Assembly (NCBI GenBank): GCA_022814565.1
Contig: JAKLNG010000002.1
Location: 310,001-374,000, forward strand
Reading direction: 5' to 3'
DNA: 64,000 nucleotides
From: Phaeophleospora eucalypticola
Taxonomy: Eukaryota > Ascomycota > Dothideomycetes > Mycosphaerellales > Mycosphaerellaceae
Shown here: in pieces, positions 30,317 through 42,746 of the stretch
Layout: each line of letters opens with the position of its first letter
Numbering within the stretch: position 1 is the first letter of the stretch
Position numbers and translations under genes: made by a program
Notes under the pieces: generated by a model
What the model was told of the DNA's origin: nothing
Database searches by the model: none
Seen by the model: only the letters and a program-made list of their open reading frames with translations

Positions 30317-32518
30317 TCACATCACGACTGCGATGTGATCATCCATGTATTTCGAGATGTCTCCCAAGAACAGCGCAGCGATGATCGACACTCCTCCGAA
30401 CGCGATGCTCACCAAGTACACGTACTTGTATGCGTCGGAGTAAGCGACCTGACCGGCGTAGACACTGTAGGCATTCTCGGTCAGCACTGCTCTATCTGTG
30501 AAATTTCAATGAACACTACTCACACTCCTTCATATGCGCCAGGAACACCTGCGATACCAGGAAGCTCTGCGATTCGGTCGATCAAAGAGGCTCCCGTGAG
30601 CGAAATTGCTTCTTCAATTACAGAAGAGTTCGTGATGTTCAGATCATTCGTCATGAAGCCGCCAATTTTGTCCATTGCGAAGGGCGCGAACTTGCTGATG
30701 AACACATTGCTGATGCTGTTAGTGCGCTGCCACGAAGTCTGAGCTTCAGCGTGCATGACATACTAATAGACGCAGTATCCAATACTACCGCCAATGACCC
30801 GAATGGCAAGAGTCAGAGCGGCAACCGTTGCGATCAAGTCGTCTGGGCAAATAATCGTTGCTTGAGATATTCGATTAGTTTGCAAATCAAAGTCACACGG
30901 CTGTCAAACGTCACTTACTGATGATAGAGGCCGGCACGACGATACCACCAATTCCGAATCCAGCAAGGACCAGAAGTCCCCAGAGCACGTGCAGATTATC
31001 CACCTTCCCAACTGCGAGAGCGCCACAGCCTGCTGTCATCAAAATCGACGATGCAATCATGAGTTCCTTGTTGTGGCCACGGAAGACGGAGAGCAACCAC
31101 AGAACGACGACAGCACCGCCAAGAATGCCGAAGCCATTAGGCATACCCCTGACTCCAACGCCAACCTACAACATCTGTTAGCATTTGGAACAGATCTGGG
31201 AGACTTGGCATTCGTACAGGATCGTGGCCGTAGACGTTGAACGCCTGCGTCGGCCAAAACATCTATGAGCGCAAAGTCAGCACGGTCCTCACCGCAGACA
31301 TAAGTTGGTTGCAGGATTTACTTACAAGAATGGAGAAGAAGTTAGCGCCGCTGATGAAAGTGATGACCAGAGTCAAGCCAAGCGTCCGTGGGTCCTGCCG
31401 AAGTCTTCGCGGAAACATAGGGTATGGTGCGTATCCCTGCCAGACGATAAACCCGCTCAGCATGACCGCTCCAAGGATTAGGGGGACCAGAACGTGAGCT
31501 GAAGACCACTCATATCTGCCTGCCATCAGCGCCCTTCCAGTCGCCTCACCATCACTCAGGGAAAGGAACTTACTGATACCCGCCCCACTGCATCCCCATC
31601 ATAAACAACAGCATGCCTCCAATACTCAATACCCCTCCAACATAATCAATCTGCCTCAACACCTCCCTCCTACTCATCCCCTGACTATTCACCCTCGCCG
31701 GCGGAAAATAGAAAAACAGAACAAAACAAAACCCCACCAGCGCCCACAGCGCACAAATCAACCCAATCCACCTCCAACTCGCATAATACGCAATCAACTG
31801 CCCATACAACACGCTCGGACAAAACGGCACAATCGTAAAAATCAGAACCGCAACGTACTTCCCCCTCTTACTCGTGGGCGCGAGCTCCGACGTCGCCGCC
31901 AACGCCGTCAACTCATTGATCCCCGCCCCGACCCCGGCAAACACCATCCCGCATATGAAGCTATTCATTGTCTTCACGGTCGAGCAGATTACCATTCCAA
32001 GAATCAGACTCGCCGCGCCTATCAGTGAGACGTACCGCCTTCCGATGAGATCGGAAATCGATCCCACGAAGGGGCAGACGGCGGCCAAGGAGAGCAAGTT
32101 CGCCAGCACGAACCAGATCCAGCGGTCTGTGCCCCCGATGTCGCCGTAGATGTAGGGCGGCACGCCGCCGAAGAGGTACACGGGGATTTGGGAGCCGGTC
32201 CAGAGGAACGCCATGGCGATGAGGGACATCATGCGTTTGAAAGACATTTTGGGCTCGGCGCCATCTGGGGCGACAGCGTTGTGCTCAGCGTCTGTGGCGT
32301 TGTCGCCGTAGGTGCGGAGACCGTCTTTTTCGTAGTACTGTGCGTGTCCAGGGACGACAGCGTCAGGGACTTTTTCGACATGTTGGATTTCCGCTTTGTC
32401 GACGTCTGGTGGTGTTCGATCGGAAGCATCTGAGAATTGAGGTAAGTGCTGATTCGCCGCTTGCGTTCACTGCCAATATCTTACCAGAACTCCCACTACG
32501 GAGCTTCTCGTCAGCCAT
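30317..32518 (-). CDS. TRI12-family MFS efflux transporter
   Basis: Eight exons (32485-32518, 31574-32429, 31326-31515, 31218-31262, 30919-31165, 30764-30860, 30549-30709, 30317-30495) encode about 602 residues, the usual size of the fungal trichothecene-efflux/siderophore-type MFS family with 14 membrane segments. Landmarks are FLWTGSQIPVYLFGGVPPYI, SDLIGRRYVSLIGAASLILG (motif A region), MQWGGYQYEWSSAHVL, MFWPTQAFNVYGHDP, the antiporter-like ASIITTIICPDDLIATV, RVIGGSIGYCVYYNVF and the terminal LGDISKYMDDHIAVV. It should sit in the plasma or vacuolar membrane and export a small molecule. No toxin biosynthesis gene is adjacent, so the substrate is open. The intron 30496-30548 uses a weak donor (GTGTTC); a GTATCG donor 9 nt upstream is an alternative. 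Confidence 0.92.
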
Positions 32519-33399
32519 GATTGCAACCAAAAGTCAGTGAATCAAGTGTCTAGGAGTCAAGTCTCTCCCAGAAAACTGGGAAGAACCTAAGAGTACACAA
32601 GAAAGCAAAGACCTCGTCAAGAAAAGATAGTCAGAAGCACCCATATTACCCGGCAACTCCTACATCTATTCCCGCTCTCGCACAGCACAGCGCGGAGAAC
32701 CCTGCACGCAGCATCCGCACCAGCCAAGGAGGAAGGATTCCAACCATGCGAAGGACGCCAATACGTCAGATCCGGAAATCCAGGACGCAATGCACGACTC
32801 TAGGAAGCAGATTCCGCCTCCAGGCATGGCGGTTGCTTAACCGCGGGAGAAGAGTCTACGCTGGATCCGCAGGTTCTTTTCCAGACAGCCACGATGCAAC
32901 GACTGGCTGTCAGTAGACGGTCTGTTCGAGGCCATCTTTCCCCAGAACCCCGCAAATCCCTCCGGTGATCTATAGAGAAGAGCCACGAAGCTCCTCCCAT
33001 TCCATGCGCAGATCTGAACGCGAGCTTGACGTACTGCTTGACGTACAGCTTGGCGAGACCTTGTTTGCTGCTCTCGACACCTGAAACCTGCGACGCGTTT
33101 GTCAAGCACGCACGTTCTGATGGTGATACTTGATTCCACATTTCCCAGGTCTGTTCAAATCCACCTCAGAACGGAAAACCCTCGGACAGACATCGAGCGG
33201 GAGTGAATGAGATCTCCAGAGGTACTCAGGATGAGTACACGACGCCTAGGAGGTGCGGCAAAACATACCCGTGATTTGCAATCAACTAGAAGGTTGGAGA
33301 ATCGGTACCGATCGCGACTCGACTTGAACATGTCAAAGAGCTTCACTGCCGAAGCAGACACATCGTGAACTTCGAAAAACTTCTGGTATCTGTACATGT
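32519..33399. other. Intergenic, no gene seen
   Basis: About 880 bp between the transporter start and the GT90 3' end. Minus-strand frames at 32800-33141 and 33155-33397 show no domain. The latter runs through the 3' end of the GT90 gene out of frame. Confidence 0.45.
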
Positions 33400-36300
33400 C
33401 TATGACCCTGAATAGCCGATCGTAGCGCGATTATCATCAATAACTCTGCCGTACCTATTCACTTCATTAGCATGGAGCAACACAACGGTAAGGCAAGAGA
33501 ACACTCACTCAAGCAGCAGTCTGAACAGCCACACTTCAATATCCTCATTCCGCAGCGCCTTAGACGCCCACTCTCGCCCACCCTCAGCAATTCCGGTCGC
33601 CAAAGGCCTCCCTTCCTCTTCCGCATCAAAATATCGTACAGCCTCCAACGCCTCGTCAGCCCTCAGGCTAAGCGGTATGTAGTGCACCCACGGCTTGATC
33701 CACTCCTCGTGCCATTCTCGGAACACGGCCATCTTGAAGGTGAGGCTGTGGCTCATTAAGAAGGCATAGAACCGGCCTGAGAAAGCGTTCCCGTCCATGT
33801 CGAGAAGGTATTTGGACTTCCATGCTTCCTGCTGATCTGCAGGCTCCACGACTTTGAAGAACTCGCGCTGCGCATCGCAGTCACCAGGGTCACATTGACC
33901 TACGTGAGAGAAATGCACATCCACGATATCCTTGTAATCCTGGCGCGGAACCTCTTGAACGACCCATTTCGAATCATCCGGGTTCTCATCTGTGGCAGCC
34001 GCATTGCTGTTCTTGAGAACTTTGGCTTGATCCAGCGCATTCACTTTGCGCACAAATTGTTGGCGGTGCTGTCGTTTCCAGCCACCAGCTCGACTGAATC
34101 CACCAGTTGTACTTCCGCGCCACCACAAGTGATTCAGCTTCTCTGACCAGCCCATGTCTTTGCTCTCCTTGTACTCGACTTTGCCATACCAATACCAAGG
34201 ACTCGGATAGACGATGTCCTGAAAGCTGGACATCTTGCTCTGGCTGAAGATCGGGAACAGATCGTGTACCACATTGAAGGCATTGGGCCTGTCGAAGAAT
34301 CCATGCGACTTGCTGAAAGACGGAGAATTGCACACATCCGTGAAAGCGGTATGGTTATAGACAAAGCCCAGCTCGCTCAAAGCATACGCTGTCAGGTTGT
34401 CTAAAGCCATAGACTCTTCCAGTGCTCTAGCTGGGCTATGCGGAGAGCAAGAAAGACGCGATGGTATCCACGTAGGCTGATGAGCAAAGACGTTGAATCG
34501 TGTCGTTTTGACCTCCGTAATTCGCTTGCCGCTGTTGACATCTTTCGGTCGTGATGAGAACGAGTTCCTTGGAGACTTTTGCTGTGCAGCGACGGGAATG
34601 TTCTTGCTGAGCGCAACTTCCACCATGCGAGACAGCTCATCGTGAGGAACAACCACACGAGGCTCGTCGTGCACATTGAACGCCAGATCCATGTCGGGCA
34701 AGTAGTCGATGAAGGGCTCCATCATGCCTACTGCCGCCTGCTGAAGCCACTCTTGACCGCCCTCCACGTGCGCAGCCTTTCCATTTCGAATGAGAAGACC
34801 CATGAGATTGTTGTCCCCAAAACCCAATGCTTCCCTTGCTCTTTCTCGTATTGTGGCGGGCGACAAGGCCCAAAATGGCAGGAGCGAGTGATAGATAGTA
34901 TCATACTCATCAATCAGCTGCACGCCTTTCCGCTTCGCAAACTCATACCACTTGTCGAAGTGAGGTGGAGGCGGCATTCCATACCGTCGCTTGTACTCCG
35001 TCACAGCGGCCTCGAGGGTTTGCGACTGCGACTGAAGCCTCGCCTGCCACGAGGATCGCGCATCTTGAACCAAGCTCTTGATTGGATGGACCTTGCGATT
35101 CGAGACACTCAATGGCTCCAATGTCTTAGCAGGAGCGGCGAAGTCCAGACCAGTCGGCTGGGGACCAAATTGAGCCAGAGGAGTCGTGGAACGCGAGGAT
35201 TGCTGCAGGTAGTATACGGTGAAGACCGCGAACGACACCAGACCTGTCAGTGTGAGGAGTTTTCCAGCTCGCAGCTTCATCCTTGAGCTGGAGTTATACG
35301 CGTCCTGCTCATCGAGGAAGGAAAGCGCGGAGCAGGCGCATAGCACTGCGAACCACAAGCTGGAAAATGAAAAGTCGAGGAGTAATTGTGAAACGAGCGC
35401 GGCGGCGAGAGGGACAAGGCTGGTGTAGAAGACGCCGCGTTGTTGTATCTGAGGTGTCGTTAGTTTTGTCAGGTTGAATGAGTCGCGAACAAGAAATGTC
35501 AATCGGATTCGGGAGGTGGCAGGCGATAACGTTAGGTGGGGCCGCTTGGGAAGATCAAGGAAGTGATATTCGTCTCCTTGGATGCGATTGCGTACGCAAC
35601 CAAACATTCATATCGCAGGAGCTGAATACCTTTGATAAGAAATAAAGGACTCTTGGCGAATGTTTGCCAAGAATAATGAAGTGAATGAATGCATCTGACA
35701 CGAGCAGGCACGCGAAACTTACCGTGAGAAGCAGCGCGCCATACATGGCCATGTAGACGATTATTGTTCCCAGCGCATAGACCAGAGATAGCACTCCTTG
35801 GCCAAACACCCAATGGTCTCCCATTGCTTGGCCGAGCAGTCCATAGTACGCCAAACCACCGAAGCGCAAGCTCTCGAGCGTGAGCGCGGCAACTCCAGTG
35901 GTCAGAGCCCCGCCGGTCGACACGTCTCGAACGAGCGACAGCCATTGCTCTTCGCTAGAGACAGGAGGCTTCGTCGGTTGCGTCAAGAGACCGCTGGCTG
36001 AATATATGACGCTTCCGCCATTGGGAACATGGTACTGGGCTGCTGCTCTCGCGCGCTCGACCAGGTGAAAGGCAAGCACCTGTAGAACGGCGTATGATAG
36101 GCCAAGAGCAACGGCAGATATAGAGCCCAAGTGCGCGTAGACAGCGACCACGCCAGACACTGTGAGGAGCAGGAGAGTTGACTTGGAGCCACTCGTCGAC
36201 GAAGTGTGTCTATCCTTGACTGGACTCGCTGGGGCTTCGTCTTGGGGACTCGTTTCTTCGAAGATCCCGCCGCTCGTGGAGAGGAAGATCAGAAGCGGTA

Positions 36301-36661
36301 GTAATGCCTGCCACACAAATCTCAGTCAGGGCTCATGTCTCGTCTTGCGTGGGATATTGACCTTTGCCCACCAGATCCCCTTTCCATCAACCGCCCGTTC
36401 GCAGACTTGGGCCAAAGCCAGAATCCCACCTGCAGCCCAGGCCAGTCGCTGCGACGGAGCGCCATCCAACAGCGACCTGGCGCCTACTCGCGAGCTGGTG
36501 TACAAACATATTGACAGCCAGGCAATCGCGCTGGTCAGGAGGGCGTGCTTGGGCGAGGAAGCGATGTATGCGAGGATGGAGGCGGCTAGCAGGGCGAGCG
36601 GGAGGGTGTTGGCGGAGGCGGCGAGGGCATCGTGCTGGCGGCGGGACAGCAACGATTGCAT
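33400..36661 (-). CDS. Membrane-anchored GT90 glycosyltransferase (CAP10-like)
   Basis: Four exons (36362-36661, 35723-36307, 33509-35448, 33400-33454) encode 959 residues. The first 330 are a multi-span membrane region (LPLALLAASILAYIAS, LLPLLIFLST, ALTTGVAALTLESL, LVYALGTIIVYMAMYGALLL, LVPLAAALVSQLLLDF). A spacer follows, then the luminal GT90/CAP10 catalytic domain: PPHFDKWYEFAKRKGVQLID, ALDNLTAYALSELGF, LNHLWWRGSTTGGFS, LLDMDGNAFSGRFYAFLMS near residue 850 and AVFREWHEEWIKPWVHYIPL. The last exon completes DIEVWLFRLLLEYGRVIDDN, typical of the family end. Cryptococcal relatives (Cxt1/Cap10) add xylose to glycans in the Golgi. The acceptor here is unknown. The intron 35449-35722 is long (274 nt) but frame-consistent. 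Confidence 0.92.
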
Positions 36662-37627
36662 GAGGAGAGTCGGTCAGGAGGGCGAGCGCATGGCGCGCGG
36701 CATGTGAAGATAGAATAATAAGCGTGAATAGCAGTCGAAGTCAGTCGTCGTCGCGTGCGCCCTGGAACCTTGTTGCTGGTGCTGCTTGTCACGTCTCGTC
36801 TCGTCTCCGCGGAGAGCGGCCGGCAAGTGGCCTCGTTGGCGGTGCAAGGGCCATGAGGTCGATTTTCACTTCACCTCCTCAACAACTCCAACAACAGACA
36901 CTTTCATCGAAAGAATCCTAGAGAAAATGGGCAACGAGATACATCTACAGCGCCGCTATCACCTCGGAATGCTATCGATATACATCTGACATGGCCCCAT
37001 GCATCTCTCCGTCCAAACCGGGGTCTCTCCAAACACGCATTGTGCCACCAGCATCCACGCCCTTTTCTCCAGCCATATGGCTATGTATATTTACAGAGAC
37101 GAGCGCAATGCAAGCTGAATTAAACGAAAATGAAAAGACTCAGGATATAGACGTGCACCAAGATCTTGTGAACCAGCCTGCTGTATAGGCAAGCGATATA
37201 GAGAGAGAAAGAACTACACACATTTGTCCTTTTCTGCACTCCTGCATAGTACAACATCATCCGCTTTACCAAGGCTTTGATCAAAGCGATGGGAATGGGT
37301 ATATCCTTCCACAAACTCGCACCCATACCCCAGAGAGCGAGAGCAGAGCCAGCAAAAAACGCCACAAAACACCAACGCTGCACACGTAGATCAAAGTCCA
37401 CTCTCTTCAACACATTTCTTGACTTTCCATGTTCGCTTCTCACTTTCTCCAAAGATCCATCACGCGCCCAAGCGCCAACGCTAATTACGATGTCGGCAAT
37501 GCAAAAGCAAAAACACATTTCAAGCGAGCCTCTCGAAAGCGCTCTCTCTCCTTCTCTCGGATTCCATGTCTGCAGTCCCAAGCTGGGCGACAGGCACATC
37601 ATCCCTTCATTCCAAACAGCGGCGTGA
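36662..37627. other. Intergenic: GT90 promoter and MED15 3' flank
   Basis: About 970 bp. Short frames only, and no repeats or RNA genes recognised. Confidence 0.45.
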
Positions 37628-40600
37628 TTACGATGCAGCTTGGTTGATGAACTCATCCCACACGTCCTGGACTGGTAGAGCCCACGCCGCTTCCGCCTTC
37701 CTCTTCTTCGAGCCCGGAGATTCGCCGCCATCGGTCGTGCCTCCCATGGTGACATCTTCATTCTCGTTCATCATGTCCTTCATTTGGTGATATAGCGGCA
37801 CCAAGGACTCAGGCGCGCCACCACTACCCTCACCCCAGATGTCCGCGTCCCAGTTCTCCATGGTAATCATAAAGTTCATGGCATCGTTTTGCGACACGTC
37901 GCTGGTTTGAGTGCCCTGAGAACTCTCGCTGCCATTGGGTGTGAGTTCAGGTTCGGAGTTGTAGGCTTCGCCAGGACGGTATTCCCAGATGCCCTTCGCG
38001 ATGTCAGTGGTCACCCAGCCATCCGCATACATCTGTGCCATCTTCTCCCACGTCAGAGAGTCCTCGTCACCCTCGTCCAGATTCAATATAGGACCAATAG
38101 CATCACTGGTTGGCGGTGTACTCTCGACCGCTTTCTCTTCAGGCAGCGCAATGTCGAGCTTCTGCGACATGAATTGGCGGAGGGTCTGATTCTGGCTGGA
38201 ATCCTTGTGGGCTGCGTCGAACTCTGCCTGCTTCTTCGCGATCTTGCCTTTGACACTTGCTGGAGTCAAGCCCCGATTGATCTGGTCCAACTCCTGCTTT
38301 GTAAGCTCTTCTTTCTTGAGATCGCGCGCAGTTGCCACCCGAGGCTTGACTGCGACCTCAGGGGCTGGCTTCTTGGCCGCCGGCGCCGGCTTCCGAATCA
38401 AATTGCCATCCTTGTCTAAGCCCAGAGCATTCGCGGCATTGTCCAGTAGGAAGTCCAACGGATTGTCGATTGGCTGATGCTGCGATTGCTCGTGCTGCTT
38501 GAGTTGTTCCTCGGTCTCGAAGCCGCGCAGCGAGGCATCGCAAGCCGTGTCTTTGCAGCGGAACTTCTTCTGCTCCGCGTCACGTTCCGCTTCGGCCTTG
38601 AGCTGTGCTTGCGATTTCTTGAATTGCTCTGGACTCTGCACCTTGTTGTTTGCAAGCGCTGGACTCGCTGCCATAGCCGCGGGGGTGCCTGCCTGTGCAG
38701 CCGGTGTCGAAGCCTGACTGTTGGACTGATCCGTCTTGCGCTTTTTTTGTGGTGGGAACTTGAGTTTGTCAGGAGTGAGCTCGTTCCTTCCAGGCTCGTA
38801 CTTAGGCACGCCATGGGGGCTTGGAGCCGCCCAGTCGAATCTCTTGTCTTCGGTGGGAGCCGGAGGCGGCTTCGAGTTCTTTCGCGAGTGACTCTGCTGC
38901 GACGAGCTTTGGGCCATGGGAGCCGCTTGTGCTTTGCCAGAAGCAGTCTGCGCCGGAGGTGGTTTCGCACCACCTGCACCCTGTTGCCGCTTTTGCGCCT
39001 CGTACTGATCGCGACGGATCTTAAGCTCCTGCATGTACTTCACCACGACACTCTCAACCTCCCGCAGCTCGTCTAGGCCGACAGATAGATAGTCCCTGAT
39101 GCTCCCTAACTCGTCCATCACATTCTGCTGAACGATGTGCCTCGCTCTCATGATTTCTTTGAGGCGGCGGTCATCGAACCCGTACAACAGTGCAACGGGA
39201 AATGTGGTCGGTATGTTGCGGAGTGGGTTCCAAAGCTTCTTGAAGATCGCTTTCATTTGTTCCATACCAGCTTTGTCAATCGAGACTGGTGGTCCGCGAG
39301 GATTCTCACGCACAACATCTTGGTTCAGCTTGGCCAGCCTCTCTTGATCTGCCTGAGAAGTGCGACCAGCAGGTGGAACAGCCTGCCGATTATTTCCGGC
39401 TGGCGGATGCACGGCCTGGTTCGGCGGTGCTCCCATCTGGCCCTGGGCTTTTCTAATGGACTCCATCTGGGCCGATTGCTGCTGTGCCATTTTCTGGATG
39501 TATTGTTGCTGCTGCTTCTGGTTCTCAGGACCTGGAGCCTTCGGCCCCTGGTCCTGCTGAGGTGCACGGGAAGCTGGACGCTGTGCAGAGCCCTGTTGCG
39601 ATTGAACGCGCTGCATAGCTGCCGCCTGTGATGCGTTTTTCGCGGCTGGTTGGCTCGATATTTCGATGACATCGTTATTGGGCTGGGCTGGTGTCTTCTG
39701 CTGCGCTTGTAGTCCAACGCCTTGTTGGCCCTGGGCACTTTGCGACATCCGCTGGGGAGGCTGTGCTGCGTTTGGCATTCCTGGTGGTAGACCGACATTC
39801 TGCTGGTTCGGGGGTTGCTGCGGCTGGCCGTTCTGCATTTGACGCTGTTGCTGAACCTGTCTCAGCCTTTGAATTTTCATCCCAATGATGTGGTTACGAA
39901 TCTGTTCGTCGCTAGCGCCTTGGGAGCCATTGAACTTTGCACGGAAATCCGCAATCTCTTGAGGTGTCGGCTGAAGCTGAGGAGCATTTTGGATGCCAGG
40001 AGGCAGTCTCATTGGGCCTGCATTTGCTCCTGCTGGCATGTTTTGACCAGGAGGTTGCATCATCGGAACAGGAGGCACCATTTGAGCTGGAGGCGCCGGC
40101 ATGGCGCCAGGGCCTTGCGGAGCATTTTGAGGTTGAGGTTGCGGTTGCGGCTGTCCTGGCTGCCCGGGCTGACCAATCTGTCCTGGCTGCGCTTGTTGGC
40201 CACTTTGCTGCATGCGCGCTCTTTGCTGTTGCATCATGTTCTGCATGGCCAATGCGAACTCACCCGGATTGGCGTTGAACCAGCCCATCTGGGCCTGCTG
40301 AACTCTGTCGATCGGACCGGCCTGCGGGTTCTGCGCGATATATTGTTTCAGATCGCCCCAGGTGTTGACATGTTGCGGCACCACAAGGCCGAGCTGGTTC
40401 AAGACAGGCCTTGGAAAAGGTCTTGCGTCCAGCGCTTGGGATTTCAATGCCATACCCTGTTGGTTCCGAATCCTTTGCTGCATTTGATCCTGTTGGCTGT
40501 TGGCTCCCTGATTCGGAGGCTGCGAGTTGAAGCCAGGTATTGCATTGCCCACTTGTTGAGCGCCCATATTCTGCTGGGATTGCTGATTGACAGGCGGCTG

Positions 40601-42746
40601 CTGCCCCATGTTCATGTTCGGCATCCCAGGCTGGCCCATAGCTTTGAACTTTTGCGCGAAGGCATGTATCTGCGCCGGCGGCATCGCGGCCAATCTCGAC
40701 CTGTACTGGGGTGGTACCTTCGCAAGCAACGCCTGAGTGAGAGCCTGTTGACTCTGGGGGTCATTGGCTTGGCGTTGCTGCTGAAGCATTTGTTGCTCAC
40801 CGTGTTGCTGTTGCTGCTGTTGCTGCTGGCTATTCTGGGCGATCATGTTCTGATGGTGCTGAGCCAGCTGGTTGGCATCAGGGGTCTGGTTCATTGGGCG
40901 CTGCCTATTCGATTGGGGCGTACTTGGAGTCGTCTGACCAGGCGGAGCCATTGGACGATTCAGCATTGACATAGCCGGGCTGTTGACTTGGCCGTTGGCG
41001 CCACCACTAAACGCATTTGGAGTGTGAAGACCTCCAGGCTGGCCTTGCAGCTGGGAGTGCTGCTGTCTCGAAGCCATTGCGTGCTGCTGAGCCATGATCT
41101 GTTTCTGCATTCGCTCACGATTTTGGGCGTCTCGTTGTTGTTGCATGAAGAATTGCATCTGGTTTGGGTTCATGGCCCCATTTCCACCCGGTCCGCCTTG
41201 CTGGTTGTTCTGCGGACCTTGGTTGTTCTGATTTTGGTTGTTTTGGCTGCTCTGCTGGCCGGCCTGGTTTGCTTGATTTCCTTGGTTGCCAAGCGCTCCT
41301 GGGTTGACACCTTGCGACATGTTCATTTGACCGCCAAAGCCCATGTTGTTATTGTTGCTGGCCGGCACAACTTCTCCACCCGATTCCTGAGACTTCAAAG
41401 CGTTTGCCTGCTGACCGAGAATGCCAGAGAAGTCGATGGACTGTCCACCGGCCTGCGATGGCGGTCTTGGAGGCGCGTTATTGCCCATCTGGTTGTTCGC
41501 GTTCGGTCCGCCCATAGCTTGATTGAATTGCTGCCCACCCGCAGCACCACCGGCGGCAGCCGCACGCTTGGCCGCCAATTGCTGGTTAGCCTTGGCCATG
41601 TAAATCCTCAAGAGCGGGTCTCCTTTGAAGTTCTTCCGCTGTTGTTCGTTCATCTGAGACAGTAGTCTCTGGCGCTGGGTACTTTTCTCTTCTTCGGACA
41701 TCCTGTTGATCATTGCTGTCGCGAAGGCAAAGACCTCCTTCTGGTAAGCAGGATTCATGGTCTGCTGTCCTTGGTTGGGCGGGTTCATGTTCTGTGGCGG
41801 CGCCTGGTTCGACTGTCCCATATTCTGGCCCTGCTGCAGTGACTGTTGGGGCGGCATTTGCAGCGCTGAAGGGTCCATAGTAGTGGCTGGCTGTTGCTGC
41901 GAGGGCTGTTGCTGAGGATGCTGTTGCGCTTGCTGAGGCTTCTGCTGAGGGTTTTGCTGCTGATGCAGTGGAAGTGGTGAAGGCTGCATCTGGCGCTGGA
42001 GCTGAGCTGGGAACATGGCGTTCTGGGCTTGCAGACCATTCATCTGCGCTGGACGAACGCCCATTTGACCACCATTGGGGAACGGTCCGGCGTTGCCCAT
42101 ACCCATGTTAGGCATGTTCATACCGCCGTTCTGCATGTTGCCCATGTTCCCCATGTTGCCCATGTTGCTCATCTGGCCCATGTTTCCCATGTTGCCCATG
42201 TTGCCCATGTTGCCCATGCTGCCCATGTTACCCATATTCCCCATATTCCCCATATTCCCCATGTTGCCCATATTACCCATGTTTTGCATCATACCACCAG
42301 CGCCGGCTTGCAGACCCATGCTATTGGCTTGTTCCTGCCTCTTCTGGGTAATTTCGTTGTACTTTTTGATCATTTCTGCGTGGTAGGTTTCCTTGTTGGG
42401 CGACTGGATAATAGTGCGGCGCTCCCACTCTAGTGCGATTTGGATGCATTGGGGGATGTTGTTTGTCTGGTTCAGTGTACGGAGCATGGAAATCCTGTAA
42501 CAAGTCAGCGGGAACAAGGCTGTAGAGAAGCGAGGAGGTGAAATACAACATTCGCATGATATGAGTAGCCCGCTCCCCCATGCTGAGGGTGGCCTGCCAC
42601 CCGCCTTGCAGCTGAGCCGAGTTGTTGCGCAAGTCGGCCATAATTCTGGCATTTAGCTGCTGGTGCATGTTGCCGCTCTGCGGTCGCTGCATAGTGTTGT
42701 TGACCTGGGCCGGCATGCCGCCCGGCATGTTGTTGGGCATCTCCAT
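37628..42746 (-). CDS. MED15: Mediator complex subunit 15 (Gal11-type, KIX domain)
   Basis: Two exons (about 42547-42746 and 37628-42494) encode about 1688 residues. The N-terminus is a KIX domain (QGGWQATLSMGERATHIMRM, then SMLRTLNQTNNIPQCIQIAL and WERRTIIQ), the site through which activators recruit Mediator's tail module. Very long Gln/Asn/Pro/Met-rich low-complexity sequence follows. The fungal MED15 domain appears near residues 1135-1225 (MKAIFKKLWNPLRNIPTTFP, FDDRRLKEIMRARHI). A C-terminal region ends in DVWDEFINQAAS. The 5' splice could use GTATTT (preferred, giving RMLISML) or GTTGTA one codon earlier. The start is the first ATG, at 42746. The subunit acts in the nucleus as an activator target; MED7 diverges from its far side. 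Confidence 0.94.
42124..42290 (-). repeat. 9-bp coding minisatellite (Asn-Met-Gly repeats) in MED15
   Basis: About 18 near-perfect 9-bp units (CCCATGTTG type on the plus strand) encode alternating Asn-Met-Gly triplets at about residues 135-190 of MED15, with sporadic Ser and Gln replacements. The array stays in frame throughout. Confidence 0.9.

Noticed and set aside
30317..36661. TRI12 transporter plus GT90 as part of a secondary-metabolite cluster
   Set aside because: No polyketide synthase, peptide synthetase, terpene cyclase or P450 nearby; neighbours are Mediator and housekeeping genes.
39815..40969. 384-codon plus-strand frame inside MED15
   Set aside because: Antisense shadow of Gln/Pro-rich MED15 coding sequence; Leu/Arg-rich without family features.
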